Source: Pseudobacter sp. (GTDB taxonomy: Bacteria > Bacteroidota > Bacteroidia > Chitinophagales > Chitinophagaceae). Taken from it: a stretch of 64,000 bases of DNA. Shown piece after piece: positions 1 through 7,856 of this stretch; positions within the stretch are counted from its first letter, which is position 1; each line of letters begins with the position of its first letter. The stretch is from contig JAFIGX010000024.1 in assembly GCA_017849455.1 (NCBI GenBank), positions 1 to 64,000 on the forward strand. Reading direction: 5' to 3'. A model generated the notes under the pieces. That model ran no database searches. It was not told where the DNA came from and saw nothing but the letters and a program-made list of their open reading frames with translations. A program made the position numbers and the translations under genes.

Positions 1-13
1 CAACTTTTCTTTG

Positions 14-84
14 CCCCTTTAAAATAAAGGAATATTTTTGACTAAATAAAATTTTAGACAAGACTAAAAAATATTTTAAAGGGG
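14..84 (+). promoter_or_regulatory. Candidate operator region of the TonB receptor gene
   Basis: Three nested symmetries are visible directly upstream of the start codon. A perfect 13-bp inverted repeat joins 14-26 (CCCCTTTAAAATA) to 72-84. A shorter palindrome TTTTAG-N6-CTAAAA lies at 52-69. Two 17-bp direct repeats beginning GACTAAA (40-56 and 62-78, 15 of 17 identical) are spaced 22 bp apart, two helical turns. The TTTTAG/CTAAAA palindrome has the general shape of DtxR/MntR-family metal-repressor operators, which would suit a metal-responsive receptor, but that assignment is inference. The outer repeat could also fold in RNA and occlude the start. Confidence 0.4.
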
Positions 85-93
85 TTAAAATAA

Positions 94-2394
94 ATGAAAA
101 CACTGACTGTGATTGTACTGCTAATCTTTGCTTTCAATGAGCTATGGGCACAGCCCGCAAGCTATCATGGAGTGGTGCGTGATAAACAGACCGGCGAGCC
201 GCTGGCTGGGGCCATGATAGTAGCAGGTTCAGAAAATGTATTGTCAAGAAACGACGGCCGGTTTGTGTTGAAGAATACCAACGGAACAACTCAATCACTG
301 ATCGTGAGTATGACAGGCTACCAAACCGATACCATTGCCATCACATCTCCCCATAAAATATTGGTGGTGGTTTTGGAACGGCTGCCGAAGTTACTGACGG
401 ATGTTGTGGTCACCGGCACCATGAAGACCGTTCAGAAAACAGCCAGCCCGGTGCCGGTGGAAGTGTACACGCCCCAGTTCTTTCGCAAGAACCCTACGCC
501 CTCCATCTTCGATGCGTTGCAACTGGTGAATGGCGTGCGTCCTCAGCTCAATTGTAATGTGTGCAATACAGGAGATATTCATATCAATGGCCTCGAAGGA
601 CCTTATACTATGGTGCTGATCGATGGCATGCCAATCGTCAGCAGTTTGTCGTCCGTATACGGTTTATCGGGCATTCCTAATTCCCTGGTGGAGCGCATCG
701 AAGTAGTAAAGGGGCCGGCCTCTTCTCTCTATGGCTCGGAAGCGATAGGTGGATTGATCAATGTGATCACCAAAAACCCGTTGAAAGCGCCATTGCTGGC
801 CATCGATGTCAATACCACCACCTGGAAAGAATCGAATATCGACGTAGCGGTCAAATTCCGTCCACTGAAAAATACGGTGGCCCTGCTCGGCATCAATTAT
901 TTCAATTTTACCAACCGGGTCGATAAGAATGATGATCATTTTACCGATGTTACCTTGCAAAACAGGATCGCTCTCTTCAACAAATACAGTTTCGGGCGCA
1001 GGAACGACAGGGTCGCCAATTTTGCCGTTCGTTATGTATATGAAGACCGCTGGGGTGGGGATGTGCGGTGGAGCAAAGCATTCCGGGGAGGTGATAGCCT
1101 GTATGGTGAAAGTATCTATACATCGCGCATCGAGGCTATTGGAAATTATCAGTTGCCCACCGCTGAAAAACTGCTGTTCTCTTATTCATTCAATAAGCAT
1201 TCACAAAGGTCATTCTATGGAACTGTACCTTTCAATGCCCTGCAGCATGTAGCTTTCGGCCAACTGACCTGGGATAAGACCCTGGGCCGCCATGACCTGC
1301 TCGCAGGCGCTGTATTCCGCTACACTTCCTATGACGACAATACCACCGCCACTTTCGATACACTCACCAAACGCAACAAACCCGATCATACACCATTGCC
1401 CGGTTTCCTGGTGCAGGACGAACTCACGCTGAACGGCGGACATACCCTGTTGGCCGGATTGCGGTGGGACCATCATCCCATCCACGGCCATATCTTCACG
1501 CCGCGGGTAGCATGGAAATGGACAGCTACCCCGAATGATATCATCCGCCTCAATGCCGGCACGGGTTTCAGGGTGGTGAATATTTTTACGGAAGACCATG
1601 CCGCGCTGACCGGAGCGCGGGCGGTAGTGATCAAAGAGACCTTGCAGCCCGAACGCAGCTACAATGTGAATGTGAACTATGTGAAGAAGATCTATACGGC
1701 AGCCTGCTGGCTCAATATCGACGCGTCCATCTGGTATACTCATTTTACGAACCGCATCATCCCCGATTATCTTACGAATCCCAACCAGATCATTTACGAT
1801 AACCTGAAAGGATATTCATTGTCGAAAGGCGCCAGTGTCAACATCGAATTCGGGTTTACCCAATCTTTGCGCGGCCATATAGGGGCTACTTTCCAGGATG
1901 TAGTGATCGTAAATAAAGATGCATCCGGCAGTAAGGAACGGAAGCGGCAGTTGCTTACGGAGAAATGGAGTGGTAACTGGTCTGTTTCCTATACGTTCCC
2001 CAAAGGCGGCTGGTCGGTCGATTATACCGGTAATATCTATGGCCCCATGTTGCTGCCACTACTTTCGGAACTCGATCCACGAAGGCCAACATCGCCTGTA
2101 TGGAGCATCCAGAATATACAGATCACCAAAAAGCTGAAGAAAGGTATTGAATGGTATGGCGGCATCAAAAACCTGCTGAACTGGACGCCGGCCAGGAACA
2201 ATCCATTCCTGATCGCGCGTTCGCATGATCCATTCGATAAGAAAGTAGGATACCTGCCTGATGGAAGTATAGATCCGGCCCCGCCGAATGGAGATCCCAA
2301 TCCCTACAAGCTTACTTTCGATCCCAACTATGTGTATGCGCCCAATCAGGGATTGCGTGGATTTATAGGCGTTAGATTGACGATCAATCAATAA
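94..2394 (+). CDS. TonB-dependent outer-membrane receptor with CarboxypepD_reg-like N-terminal domain
   Basis: A 766-residue outer-membrane receptor that would import a substrate using TonB energy. Residues 1-20 are a signal peptide ending in WAQ. Residues 24-105 form a CarboxypepD_reg-like beta domain (GVVRDKQTGEPLAGAMI). A plug follows at about 105-230 with LTDVVVTGTMKT, INGLEGPYTMVLIDGMPI and GLINVITK. The rest is the beta-barrel, ending in an aromatic-poor strand (GVRLTINQ). The plug carries a C-N-V-C pair just before INGLEG, conserved in related receptors as far as I recall, which could be a disulfide or metal site. The ligand is not evident; a metal or metal chelate is my guess, supported only by the operator-like palindrome upstream. 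The start at 94 puts the signal peptide at the N-terminus. Confidence 0.9.
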   Translation: MKTLTVIVLLIFAFNELWAQPASYHGVVRDKQTGEPLAGAMIVAGSENVLSRNDGRFVLKNTNGTTQSLIVSMTGYQTDTIAITSPHKILVVVLERLPKLLTDVVVTGTMKTVQKTASPVPVEVYTPQFFRKNPTPSIFDALQLVNGVRPQLNCNVCNTGDIHINGLEGPYTMVLIDGMPIVSSLSSVYGLSGIPNSLVERIEVVKGPASSLYGSEAIGGLINVITKNPLKAPLLAIDVNTTTWKESNIDVAVKFRPLKNTVALLGINYFNFTNRVDKNDDHFTDVTLQNRIALFNKYSFGRRNDRVANFAVRYVYEDRWGGDVRWSKAFRGGDSLYGESIYTSRIEAIGNYQLPTAEKLLFSYSFNKHSQRSFYGTVPFNALQHVAFGQLTWDKTLGRHDLLAGAVFRYTSYDDNTTATFDTLTKRNKPDHTPLPGFLVQDELTLNGGHTLLAGLRWDHHPIHGHIFTPRVAWKWTATPNDIIRLNAGTGFRVVNIFTEDHAALTGARAVVIKETLQPERSYNVNVNYVKKIYTAACWLNIDASIWYTHFTNRIIPDYLTNPNQIIYDNLKGYSLSKGASVNIEFGFTQSLRGHIGATFQDVVIVNKDASGSKERKRQLLTEKWSGNWSVSYTFPKGGWSVDYTGNIYGPMLLPLLSELDPRRPTSPVWSIQNIQITKKLKKGIEWYGGIKNLLNWTPARNNPFLIARSHDPFDKKVGYLPDGSIDPAPPNGDPNPYKLTFDPNYVYAPNQGLRGFIGVRLTINQ

Positions 2395-2432
2395 GTGTAA
2401 ACTATTAGTGGCCGTCATTTTTCGTGAATATC

Positions 2433-2462
2433 TTGTGGGTAAAATATTTTTCTGTATACTTG
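2433..2462 (+). promoter_or_regulatory. Bacteroidota-type promoter for the 2480 gene
   Basis: TTG at 2433-2435, a 19-bp spacer, then TAtaCTTG at 2455-2462, close to the TAnnTTTG -7 element of Bacteroidota. The start codon at 2480 gives a leader of roughly 12 nt. The preceding receptor gene ends at 2394, so this gene can be transcribed independently. Confidence 0.55.
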
Positions 2463-2479
2463 CGGTAAAATCTAACCCA

Positions 2480-3070
2480 ATGAAAAAAGTCCTTACCCTA
2501 TGGGTAGCCGTTATGGCTGTCTCGTACTCTCATGCCCAGTTCCGGCTGATCGACAGGGGCTCCAGTCCCGGTTTTGGAAAGGCCATCGAGACCATCCTCG
2601 GTGATTTCCCGTACAATTACAAACATATCACGGGCGAGCTGGTGCTCGCAGAAGGTGATCTCTCCCAATTCGCATCCACTATTTCCCTTCCCGGATCGGA
2701 AAGCTGCCTGATAGCGCATTATCATTCCGGATTGGACACTACGGCCAGTTGGCAGGCTTTGATGTTCCGTGGAGAAGCCTTCGATGCGGCTGCCAAAGAA
2801 TACAAGCGGCTCTATCATCAATTGAAAGGCTGCAAGCTGCGCATGGTAGATGGCAGCGTGTATTATCTCGACGGAGAATTCGAGCGTGCCGATGAAAGTC
2901 TCGATTTCGTGACCAGCACCCTGAAGATCCAAACAGCCGACGAGCGTTTCCGCGAGTTCAAAGTGGAGCTCGAACTACTTTACAAGCTCGACCACTGGGT
3001 GATCAATATCAATATGGTGACCAAGAAAAAGGATAGTGATATGCGACCCGATTGGTGGCAAGGGCAATAA
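2480..3070 (+). CDS. Exported protein of unknown function
   Basis: 196 residues. I do not recognise a family. Residues 1-19 form a signal peptide (MKKVLTLWVAVMAVSYSHAQ, cleavage after HA), so the product is periplasmic or surface-located. The mature part is about 175 residues with mixed alpha/beta character, a single cysteine pair too far apart to be an obvious motif, and an acidic stretch (LDGEFERADESLDF). The ATG at 2480 is chosen over an upstream in-frame ATG at 2408 because it places the signal peptide first and lies just after a good promoter. It follows the TonB receptor in the same direction by 85 bp and could serve the same uptake process, but has its own promoter. Confidence 0.75.
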   Translation: MKKVLTLWVAVMAVSYSHAQFRLIDRGSSPGFGKAIETILGDFPYNYKHITGELVLAEGDLSQFASTISLPGSESCLIAHYHSGLDTTASWQALMFRGEAFDAAAKEYKRLYHQLKGCKLRMVDGSVYYLDGEFERADESLDFVTSTLKIQTADERFREFKVELELLYKLDHWVININMVTKKKDSDMRPDWWQGQ

Positions 3071-3075
3071 CTTTC

Positions 3076-3396
3076 CTACTGAATGATATAATCTTCCCGC
3101 ACGGGGCTGAATGCGTCGATCAGTTTCACTGCTGTCCGCGAGTAAGCCCCGTGTGGCGTATTACCGGGGATCAGATGCACCATGCCGGCAGTGAGCAGGA
3201 TCTTCTCTCCATCGATCGTCATTTCCAGTTCGCCCTCCAGGATATGGGTGATCTGTTCATGTGGATGACTATGAATGGACATGGTCACATCAGGTCTGAT
3301 CTCGACAAACGAAAGGGTCATGGACTTACCATGCACGAATCGCGCGAACAGACCGGGTACGAGTTCCTTTCCTTTTAATTCCTTCAGTTGTTGCAT
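3076..3396 (-). CDS. Small cupin-domain protein
   Basis: A 106-residue single-domain cupin. The first cupin motif is clear at about residues 41-60 (HSHPHEQITHILEGELEM): two histidines, a glutamine and a glutamate in the metal-binding positions. The second motif ends PGNTPHG with the last histidine. Such small cupins bind a divalent metal and act as isomerases, dioxygenases or sensors of small ligands; the sequence does not say which. It starts 15 bp after the ATP-grasp-like gene and is therefore probably co-transcribed with it and the amidotransferase upstream. This suggests a role in modifying the product of that ligase (inference). Confidence 0.85.
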   Translation of the reverse strand: MQQLKELKGKELVPGLFARFVHGKSMTLSFVEIRPDVTMSIHSHPHEQITHILEGELEMTIDGEKILLTAGMVHLIPGNTPHGAYSRTAVKLIDAFSPVREDYIIQ

Positions 3397-3411
3397 GATT
3401 GACGGATTGAG

Positions 3412-4605
3412 TTATTGTTCAAAGAAACAGGTACTGCCGCCCACCCATTCTTTATCCTTATTGTATCGTACCCCGATCATTTTTCCTTTGCTGAGCCTGG
3501 CGAGGTTGATGGCCGGCCGGGGCCTTTCCCATCCATTGTTCCAGAGGTACATCATACGGATCTCCGCTTTGGCAGGTTCATCGGGCGTTTCGATCACATC
3601 GGCATATTTCACTTTTTTCTGCAGTATCCAGTTCTCGGGATCTTTCACGGCGTCGATATCCTCCTGCTTCACATCGATCACTACGCCCTGCCCGGCAAAG
3701 GAGAACAACGGTTTCAACACATAATTTTCAAGATCTGCCGGGATTTGTTTTATCTCGTTCAGGAAATAGGTGGCAGGTACATAAGGATGCCTGATAAATG
3801 GCAGGGTGAACTTGCTGATCCTGTAAAACCAGTTGGGATGTGGAACCCATTGCACATCGAGGTCCTGGGTGATGTCTACATGTTTCCCCAGCGTATCTTT
3901 CTGGGCCCGCAGATCATCGAAGATGACGCGGTTGTAGATCCGTTTGATCAGCGATTTCTTCCCATTCAGCAGGTAGTATAATTGCTTCCCTTCCTGGATC
4001 AGCCCGGTGATGCAAACAGGCTGGATGCCGAGGTATTCCTGCGTGCAATAAAAATCGATCCTTGTTTTTTGTTCATGGGGTTTGATCTCCAGGAGGACCA
4101 CATTTTCCACAGGCGTATCCCCGACGATCACCGATCTCAGTTCCTGCAGGTAGGTATCTTTCGTATATCCATTGAGGTATTGCCTGTAATTACCGGGCAC
4201 GGGGAAATACTGGCGCATCAATTCAGGAAAATAGACCTGGAATCCGAAGAGAGTAGGGAAGCCCTGCATTTCGATCAGTTGTGGTTCCAACTCCCCTTCT
4301 TCATTCTGGCATACGCCGAAATCGAAAGCGATCATTTGGGTGTGCGCATCTTCATTCGGTATTTTTTCTGCTGGCGGGATGGAGCGGTCTGTGATCTGGC
4401 GGAAGTCCGGGTCGGTGATCACATCGATGATGCTTTCACAGGCATCCAGCAGTTTGGCGGTAAATGCCTTGTCGACGAAGACAGGTGTTTCTGCCACACG
4501 GAATTCAATGGCGCCGGGATATTTGCTGTGCAGGTCTTTCAGGAAGGCTTCATATCGTTCTTTCGTGAAGGCGGCATTGTATGCTTTGCGCAGGCTGGGC
4601 ACCAT
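3412..4605 (-). CDS. ATP-grasp-like ligase of unknown specificity
   Basis: 397 residues, cytoplasmic, no signal peptide. The C-terminal third has ATP-grasp features: ENYVLKPLFSFAGQGVV (lysine and glycine-rich nucleotide loop), WILQKKVKYADV, then RPAINLARLSKGKMIGV and VGGSTCFF as the metal/nucleotide end. The order, with the nucleotide loop late in the chain, resembles circularly permuted ATP-grasp enzymes; I cannot confirm this without a profile search. ATP-grasp enzymes join a carboxylate to an amine or thiol through an acyl phosphate. The start is ATG 4605 (MVPSLRKAYNAAF). A longer open frame to 4758 exists, but it only translates the class A repeat (LSTFQLVNLST-like), so it is rejected. 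It lies between an amidotransferase gene and a cupin gene on the same strand. Confidence 0.65.
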   Translation of the reverse strand: MVPSLRKAYNAAFTKERYEAFLKDLHSKYPGAIEFRVAETPVFVDKAFTAKLLDACESIIDVITDPDFRQITDRSIPPAEKIPNEDAHTQMIAFDFGVCQNEEGELEPQLIEMQGFPTLFGFQVYFPELMRQYFPVPGNYRQYLNGYTKDTYLQELRSVIVGDTPVENVVLLEIKPHEQKTRIDFYCTQEYLGIQPVCITGLIQEGKQLYYLLNGKKSLIKRIYNRVIFDDLRAQKDTLGKHVDITQDLDVQWVPHPNWFYRISKFTLPFIRHPYVPATYFLNEIKQIPADLENYVLKPLFSFAGQGVVIDVKQEDIDAVKDPENWILQKKVKYADVIETPDEPAKAEIRMMYLWNNGWERPRPAINLARLSKGKMIGVRYNKDKEWVGGSTCFFEQ

Positions 4606-4672
4606 TGTGATAAGTTTAATGGAAGTTACGGCGGCAAACGGAAATACCAAGTAAGGATAGGGATATTTATGG

Positions 4673-4791
4673 GTTGACAGGTTGAAAGGTTGACAGGTTG
4701 ACAGGTTGACAAGTTGAAAGGTTGACAAGGGAATCTCCGAATCGTAAGCCCCTGTCAACTTGTAAACTTGTCAACCTGTCAACTTATAAAC
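4673..4791. repeat. Class A octamer palindromic repeat, copy A1
   Basis: The left arm 4673-4728 is seven tandem octamers of the form GTTGAMAR (GTTGACAG, GTTGAAAG, GTTGACAA). The apex 4729-4751 contains TCTCCGA between GGG and CCC. The right arm 4752-4791 is five reverse-complement octamers (CTGTCAAC, TTGTAAAC, TTGTCAAC, CTGTCAAC, TTATAAAC). The element ends one base from the stop codon of the amidotransferase gene (4793-4795) and can fold into a long hairpin at the 3' end of that mRNA. Confidence 0.85.
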
Positions 4792-4792
4792 C

Positions 4793-5650
4793 TTATACCT
4801 CAACCTGCACATGCTGCTCCGTGGCCAGTTGGAGGAAGTTCGGGATTACATGCGAATAAGTCGAAACGATCTTGTCGGGATCATTGAGCTGTTCGATCAT
4901 GGACTGCCATTTTTCGAATCCGTGGTTGCCGATGACGGTTTGTTTTTTGTCTTCCCGCTGGAGGTACATCGTCATGCCCACTGCATCCGCTTCCGGATGG
5001 AATTGTGTTCCGATCATATATTCATTGAAGCGGATAGCCATCACGGCCCTTTCCAAAGGAACATGCGGCCTTTCTTTTTCGATGGCCAGGATGATGGCGC
5101 CGAGTTGCCGGAGACGGTGATGGTCGGGTTGTACAACCTGGAAATCGCGGCTGTCGACCGCATAGAAGGGATCATGCAGGCCATTGAACAATGGTTCCAG
5201 CTTTCCTTCGTCGAGCATGTGCACAGGGAATACGCCGAAGGCCGTAGACCTTCTCCTGATCACCTGTGCTACCTGGAAGTAGCGGGCTGCCAACTGGAAT
5301 GAATGGCAAATGAAGAGAACATGTTTTTTTTGCGGGTGACTGAGATCCCTGTTGTATTGCTCGGTTTCCCTGATCCATTCAAAATAGAGGCGTTCCCATT
5401 CACTGCCTTCACTGTCGAGCGGAGAGCCGGGGCCGCCGCTGGAAATATAGAGATCGTATGAAAGATCGGGTAATTGTTTTTTCAGTCGCACGTCGAATTC
5501 TTCCCATACCAGGTCCAACTGGTGCTCCTCACCATACTGATTCAATAGTTCACGGATACAGCGCATGCCCTGATTGGCCTGTCCTTCATACAGGTCAAGG
5601 ATGGCTATGCGGATTTGTTTTTGATCGCTCCTGTACATAGGTGCAAACAT
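4793..5650 (-). CDS. Class I glutamine amidotransferase-like protein
   Basis: 285 residues, cytoplasmic. It has the class I glutamine amidotransferase plan: IRIAILDLYEGQANQGM at the start, SSGGPGSP at about 70 (oxyanion strand), a nucleophile-elbow region LFICHSFQLA with cysteine, and TQFHPEAD with the catalytic His-Glu. The elbow reads C-H-S rather than the usual G-x-C-x-G, so it may hydrolyse another gamma-glutamyl or amide substrate rather than deliver ammonia. Family members release ammonia from glutamine or cleave gamma-glutamyl bonds. It precedes the ATP-grasp-like gene and follows an SGNH hydrolase gene by 45 bp. The ATG at 5638 (MYRSDQKQI) is an alternative start, which would leave almost no leader if the motif at 5644-5651 is the promoter. 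Confidence 0.8.
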   Translation of the reverse strand: MFAPMYRSDQKQIRIAILDLYEGQANQGMRCIRELLNQYGEEHQLDLVWEEFDVRLKKQLPDLSYDLYISSGGPGSPLDSEGSEWERLYFEWIRETEQYNRDLSHPQKKHVLFICHSFQLAARYFQVAQVIRRRSTAFGVFPVHMLDEGKLEPLFNGLHDPFYAVDSRDFQVVQPDHHRLRQLGAIILAIEKERPHVPLERAVMAIRFNEYMIGTQFHPEADAVGMTMYLQREDKKQTVIGNHGFEKWQSMIEQLNDPDKIVSTYSHVIPNFLQLATEQHVQVEV

Positions 5651-5651
5651 A
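5644..5651 (-). promoter_or_regulatory. Possible -7 element (TAtgTTTG) at the amidotransferase start
   Basis: On the minus strand TATGTTTG matches the TAnnTTTG -7 element, but it overlaps the first ATG at 5650. No exact TTG is found 19 bp upstream (CTG is present). If it is used, transcription would begin at about 5639, next to the second ATG at 5638, giving a nearly leaderless mRNA. It may be chance. Confidence 0.25.
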
Positions 5652-5695
5652 ATATTTTTTTCGCATAGAACAGGCCCGGTACCCTTTACGGTGGC

Positions 5696-6364
5696 CTATT
5701 TGACGATGGCCTGGAGCATCTGTGCGGCCACGAATTGGTTGCCTTTGTCGTTGAGATGCACGCGATCAGTGGTGAGAATACCGGATTCTTTGTTGTCCTT
5801 ATTATTAATGAGATTATAATCCAGGAATGCCTTGCGGAGGTCTACCAGACCGGTATTATTACTGGCAGCAATGGTTCGGATGATGGTGGAATATTTGTTG
5901 AGATCGCCGTCCTGTTCATTGCTGAAATCTGTTTTTTCACCAATGACGGCCGGGGTACAAATGATCACTTTGATATTCCTGGCCTGCAATTTTTTGATGA
6001 TGGCCGTATAGAATTTTTCGAATTTGTCGGGGTCGGTGCCTGTTCCGAATGACCTTTTGTGCCATACGTCATTTACTCCCACCCAGATCACCACGGTACC
6101 GGGATTCTGGGCCAGTACATCATTTTCCAGGCGGAGGTAGAGATCATACACTTTGTTGCCGCCGATACCGGCGCCTACCAGCTCATATTTGTCGCCGAGA
6201 CCTTTGGCCTTCAACAGGTCCTGCAACACAGTGATATACCCGCCCGGCTTCACGCCCGCCTGGGTAATGGAATCACCGAAAAAAATGACCCGTTCTTTTT
6301 GTTGTGGGATGGAAAAGGCCATAAGGATCCCTGCGAGAAGGATACTGCCGTAGATTGCTTTCAT
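5696..6364 (-). CDS. Exported SGNH/GDSL-family hydrolase
   Basis: 222 residues with an N-terminal signal sequence (residues 1-18, AGILMAFS). The SGNH blocks are present in order: block I FFGDSITQAG with the nucleophile serine at 32, block II GIGGNKV, block III GVNDVW and block V DRVHLNDKG carrying the catalytic Asp and His. The size matches single-domain lysophospholipase/acetylesterase (TesA/rhamnogalacturonan acetylesterase-like) members. It would hydrolyse an ester or acetyl group in the periplasm; the substrate cannot be read from the sequence. It is first in a minus-strand run leading to the amidotransferase, ATP-grasp-like and cupin genes, and is divergent from the phosphodiesterase gene across a 140-bp intergenic region. 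Confidence 0.88.
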   Translation of the reverse strand: MKAIYGSILLAGILMAFSIPQQKERVIFFGDSITQAGVKPGGYITVLQDLLKAKGLGDKYELVGAGIGGNKVYDLYLRLENDVLAQNPGTVVIWVGVNDVWHKRSFGTGTDPDKFEKFYTAIIKKLQARNIKVIICTPAVIGEKTDFSNEQDGDLNKYSTIIRTIAASNNTGLVDLRKAFLDYNLINNKDNKESGILTTDRVHLNDKGNQFVAAQMLQAIVK

Positions 6365-6405
6365 ACGTTGTTTGGTATTAAGTTATACCAAAATAGGTTA
6401 AAAAA

Positions 6406-6435
6406 TTGAAAGGTAACCGATCAACATTATTTTTG
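6406..6435 (+). promoter_or_regulatory. Promoter of the phosphodiesterase gene
   Basis: TTG at 6406-6408, a 19-bp spacer, and a perfect TAttTTTG at 6428-6435. The predicted transcript starts near 6441, leaving a leader of about 64 nt before ATG 6505. This is unusually long compared with other promoters in the window. Confidence 0.7.
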
Positions 6436-6504
6436 CGTTATGGCTGGGATCGGGACAGGCTACTTGTTAATTTTAGATTTCAGCTTTTCATAAAACCAAA
6501 TAAC

Positions 6505-7773
6505 ATGAGTAATCGAACAGGCAGCATGATCATCGCCCTGGTATTTTTTTTCCTGACCGGCACTTTTGTAAACGCGCAGGATATCACACAAAAAGTAGTA
6601 CCCGGCAGGGTGAACAGCCCCGAACAGCAGAATAAACCGTATGTGATCCTGGTATCGGCTGATGGTTTCCGCTATGATTACGCCGAAAAATACAATGCTC
6701 AAAACCTGCTCAGATTGAGCAGCCAGGGTGTGAGCGCCAGTTCCATGACACCTTCTTTCCCATCCCTTACCTTCCCCAATCATTACACTATCGCAACCGG
6801 GCTGTACCCGGCGCATCATGGATTGGTCGATAATAACTTCTGGGACCCTGCCCGCCAGCGCAAATATTCCATGGGCAATAAAAAAGAATCGTATGATAGT
6901 TCATGGTATGGCGGAACACCGCTCTGGGTGCTGGCCGAGCACCAGCAGATGCTCTCCGCCAGTTTTTATTGGGTAGGGTCTGAAGTGGCCGTTCAGGGAG
7001 TACGGCCCACGTATTATTATAATTATACGGAAGCGATACCGATGGACGAAAGGCTGATAGCGGTGAAGGACTGGCTGCAATTGCCGGCCGACAAACGCCC
7101 GCATATCATCACTTTTTACTTTCCGGAAGTTGACCATGCGGGGCACGACCATGGGCCGGATAGCAAGGAAGTGGAGGAAGCCGTTCATTTTGTAGACGCC
7201 AGTATGGGCCGCATGCAGTCCATGCTCGATTCTCTGAACCTGCCGGTGAACCTGATCTTCGTATCCGATCATGGCATGGTGGGCGTCGATACCGTCAATA
7301 CGCTGAAATTACCGGTGGTGGATACCAACCAGGTGGTGATGTCGCCCAGTGATGTGCTCATTCATATTTACGCAAAAGATCCCTCTTATATTCAACCCAC
7401 TTATGAAAAGCTGAAAGCACAGGCAACGGACTATGATGTCTATCTCGCCACGGAAACGCCGTCCCACTGGCACTATGGCGCGTCGGACGATCAATACAAG
7501 CGCATAGGCGATATCGTGATCGTACCACGATACCCGAAGATATTCGCGTGGGGCACCAGGCGTGTATTTCCGGGCCGCCACGGTTATGATCCCCGCCTGG
7601 TGAAAGAGATGCAGGCTACCTTTATGGCCTGGGGGCCGCAATTCAAAAAAGGCAAGCAGATCGGTTCATTCGAGAATGTACATATCTATGAGCTGGTAGC
7701 AAGATTACTTGGCCTGAAGATCGAAACGCCGACTGATAGTAAGCGGAGGGTGCTTAAGAAGATCATTCGGTAG
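6505..7773 (+). CDS. Exported ectonucleotide pyrophosphatase/phosphodiesterase-type alkaline phosphatase-fold enzyme
   Basis: 422 residues from ATG 6505, which places the signal peptide (SMIIALVFFFLTGTFVNAQ) at the N-terminus; an open frame extends further upstream but starts at the promoter. Alkaline-phosphatase-fold metal sites are clear: VSADGFRYD (first Asp, about 53), SLTFPNHYTIATGLYP with the nucleophilic Thr at about 89, EVDHAGHDHGP, FVSDHGMV and GRHGYDP. This arrangement is that of the NPP/type I phosphodiesterase family, two-zinc enzymes that cleave phosphodiester or pyrophosphate bonds of nucleotides or phospholipids. It acts outside the cytoplasmic membrane, probably in phosphate or nucleotide scavenging. 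The 3' end is closed by repeat copy A2. Confidence 0.9.
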   Translation: MSNRTGSMIIALVFFFLTGTFVNAQDITQKVVPGRVNSPEQQNKPYVILVSADGFRYDYAEKYNAQNLLRLSSQGVSASSMTPSFPSLTFPNHYTIATGLYPAHHGLVDNNFWDPARQRKYSMGNKKESYDSSWYGGTPLWVLAEHQQMLSASFYWVGSEVAVQGVRPTYYYNYTEAIPMDERLIAVKDWLQLPADKRPHIITFYFPEVDHAGHDHGPDSKEVEEAVHFVDASMGRMQSMLDSLNLPVNLIFVSDHGMVGVDTVNTLKLPVVDTNQVVMSPSDVLIHIYAKDPSYIQPTYEKLKAQATDYDVYLATETPSHWHYGASDDQYKRIGDIVIVPRYPKIFAWGTRRVFPGRHGYDPRLVKEMQATFMAWGPQFKKGKQIGSFENVHIYELVARLLGLKIETPTDSKRRVLKKIIR

Positions 7774-7775
7774 AA

Positions 7776-7856
7776 GTTTACAGGTTAACAGGTTGAAAGG
7801 TTGACAAGGAGGTCTCCGAGAGCCGGAGTCCCTTGTCAACCTTTCAACTTGTCAAC
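7776..7856. repeat. Class A octamer palindromic repeat, copy A2
   Basis: Left octamers are GTTTACAG, GTTAACAG, GTTGAAAG and GTTGACAA (7776-7807). The apex with GGTCTCCGAG is at 7808-7832. Right octamers are TTGTCAAC, CTTTCAAC and TTGTCAAC (7833-7856). It fills the gap between two convergent genes: two bases after the stop at 7771-7773, and its last base is the first base of the opposite stop codon (7856-7858). Confidence 0.85.

Noticed and set aside
4673..4791. Possible CRISPR array from the regularly repeated short units
   Set aside because: Units are contiguous 8-mers without unique spacers and are mirrored in a palindrome; no cas genes nearby.
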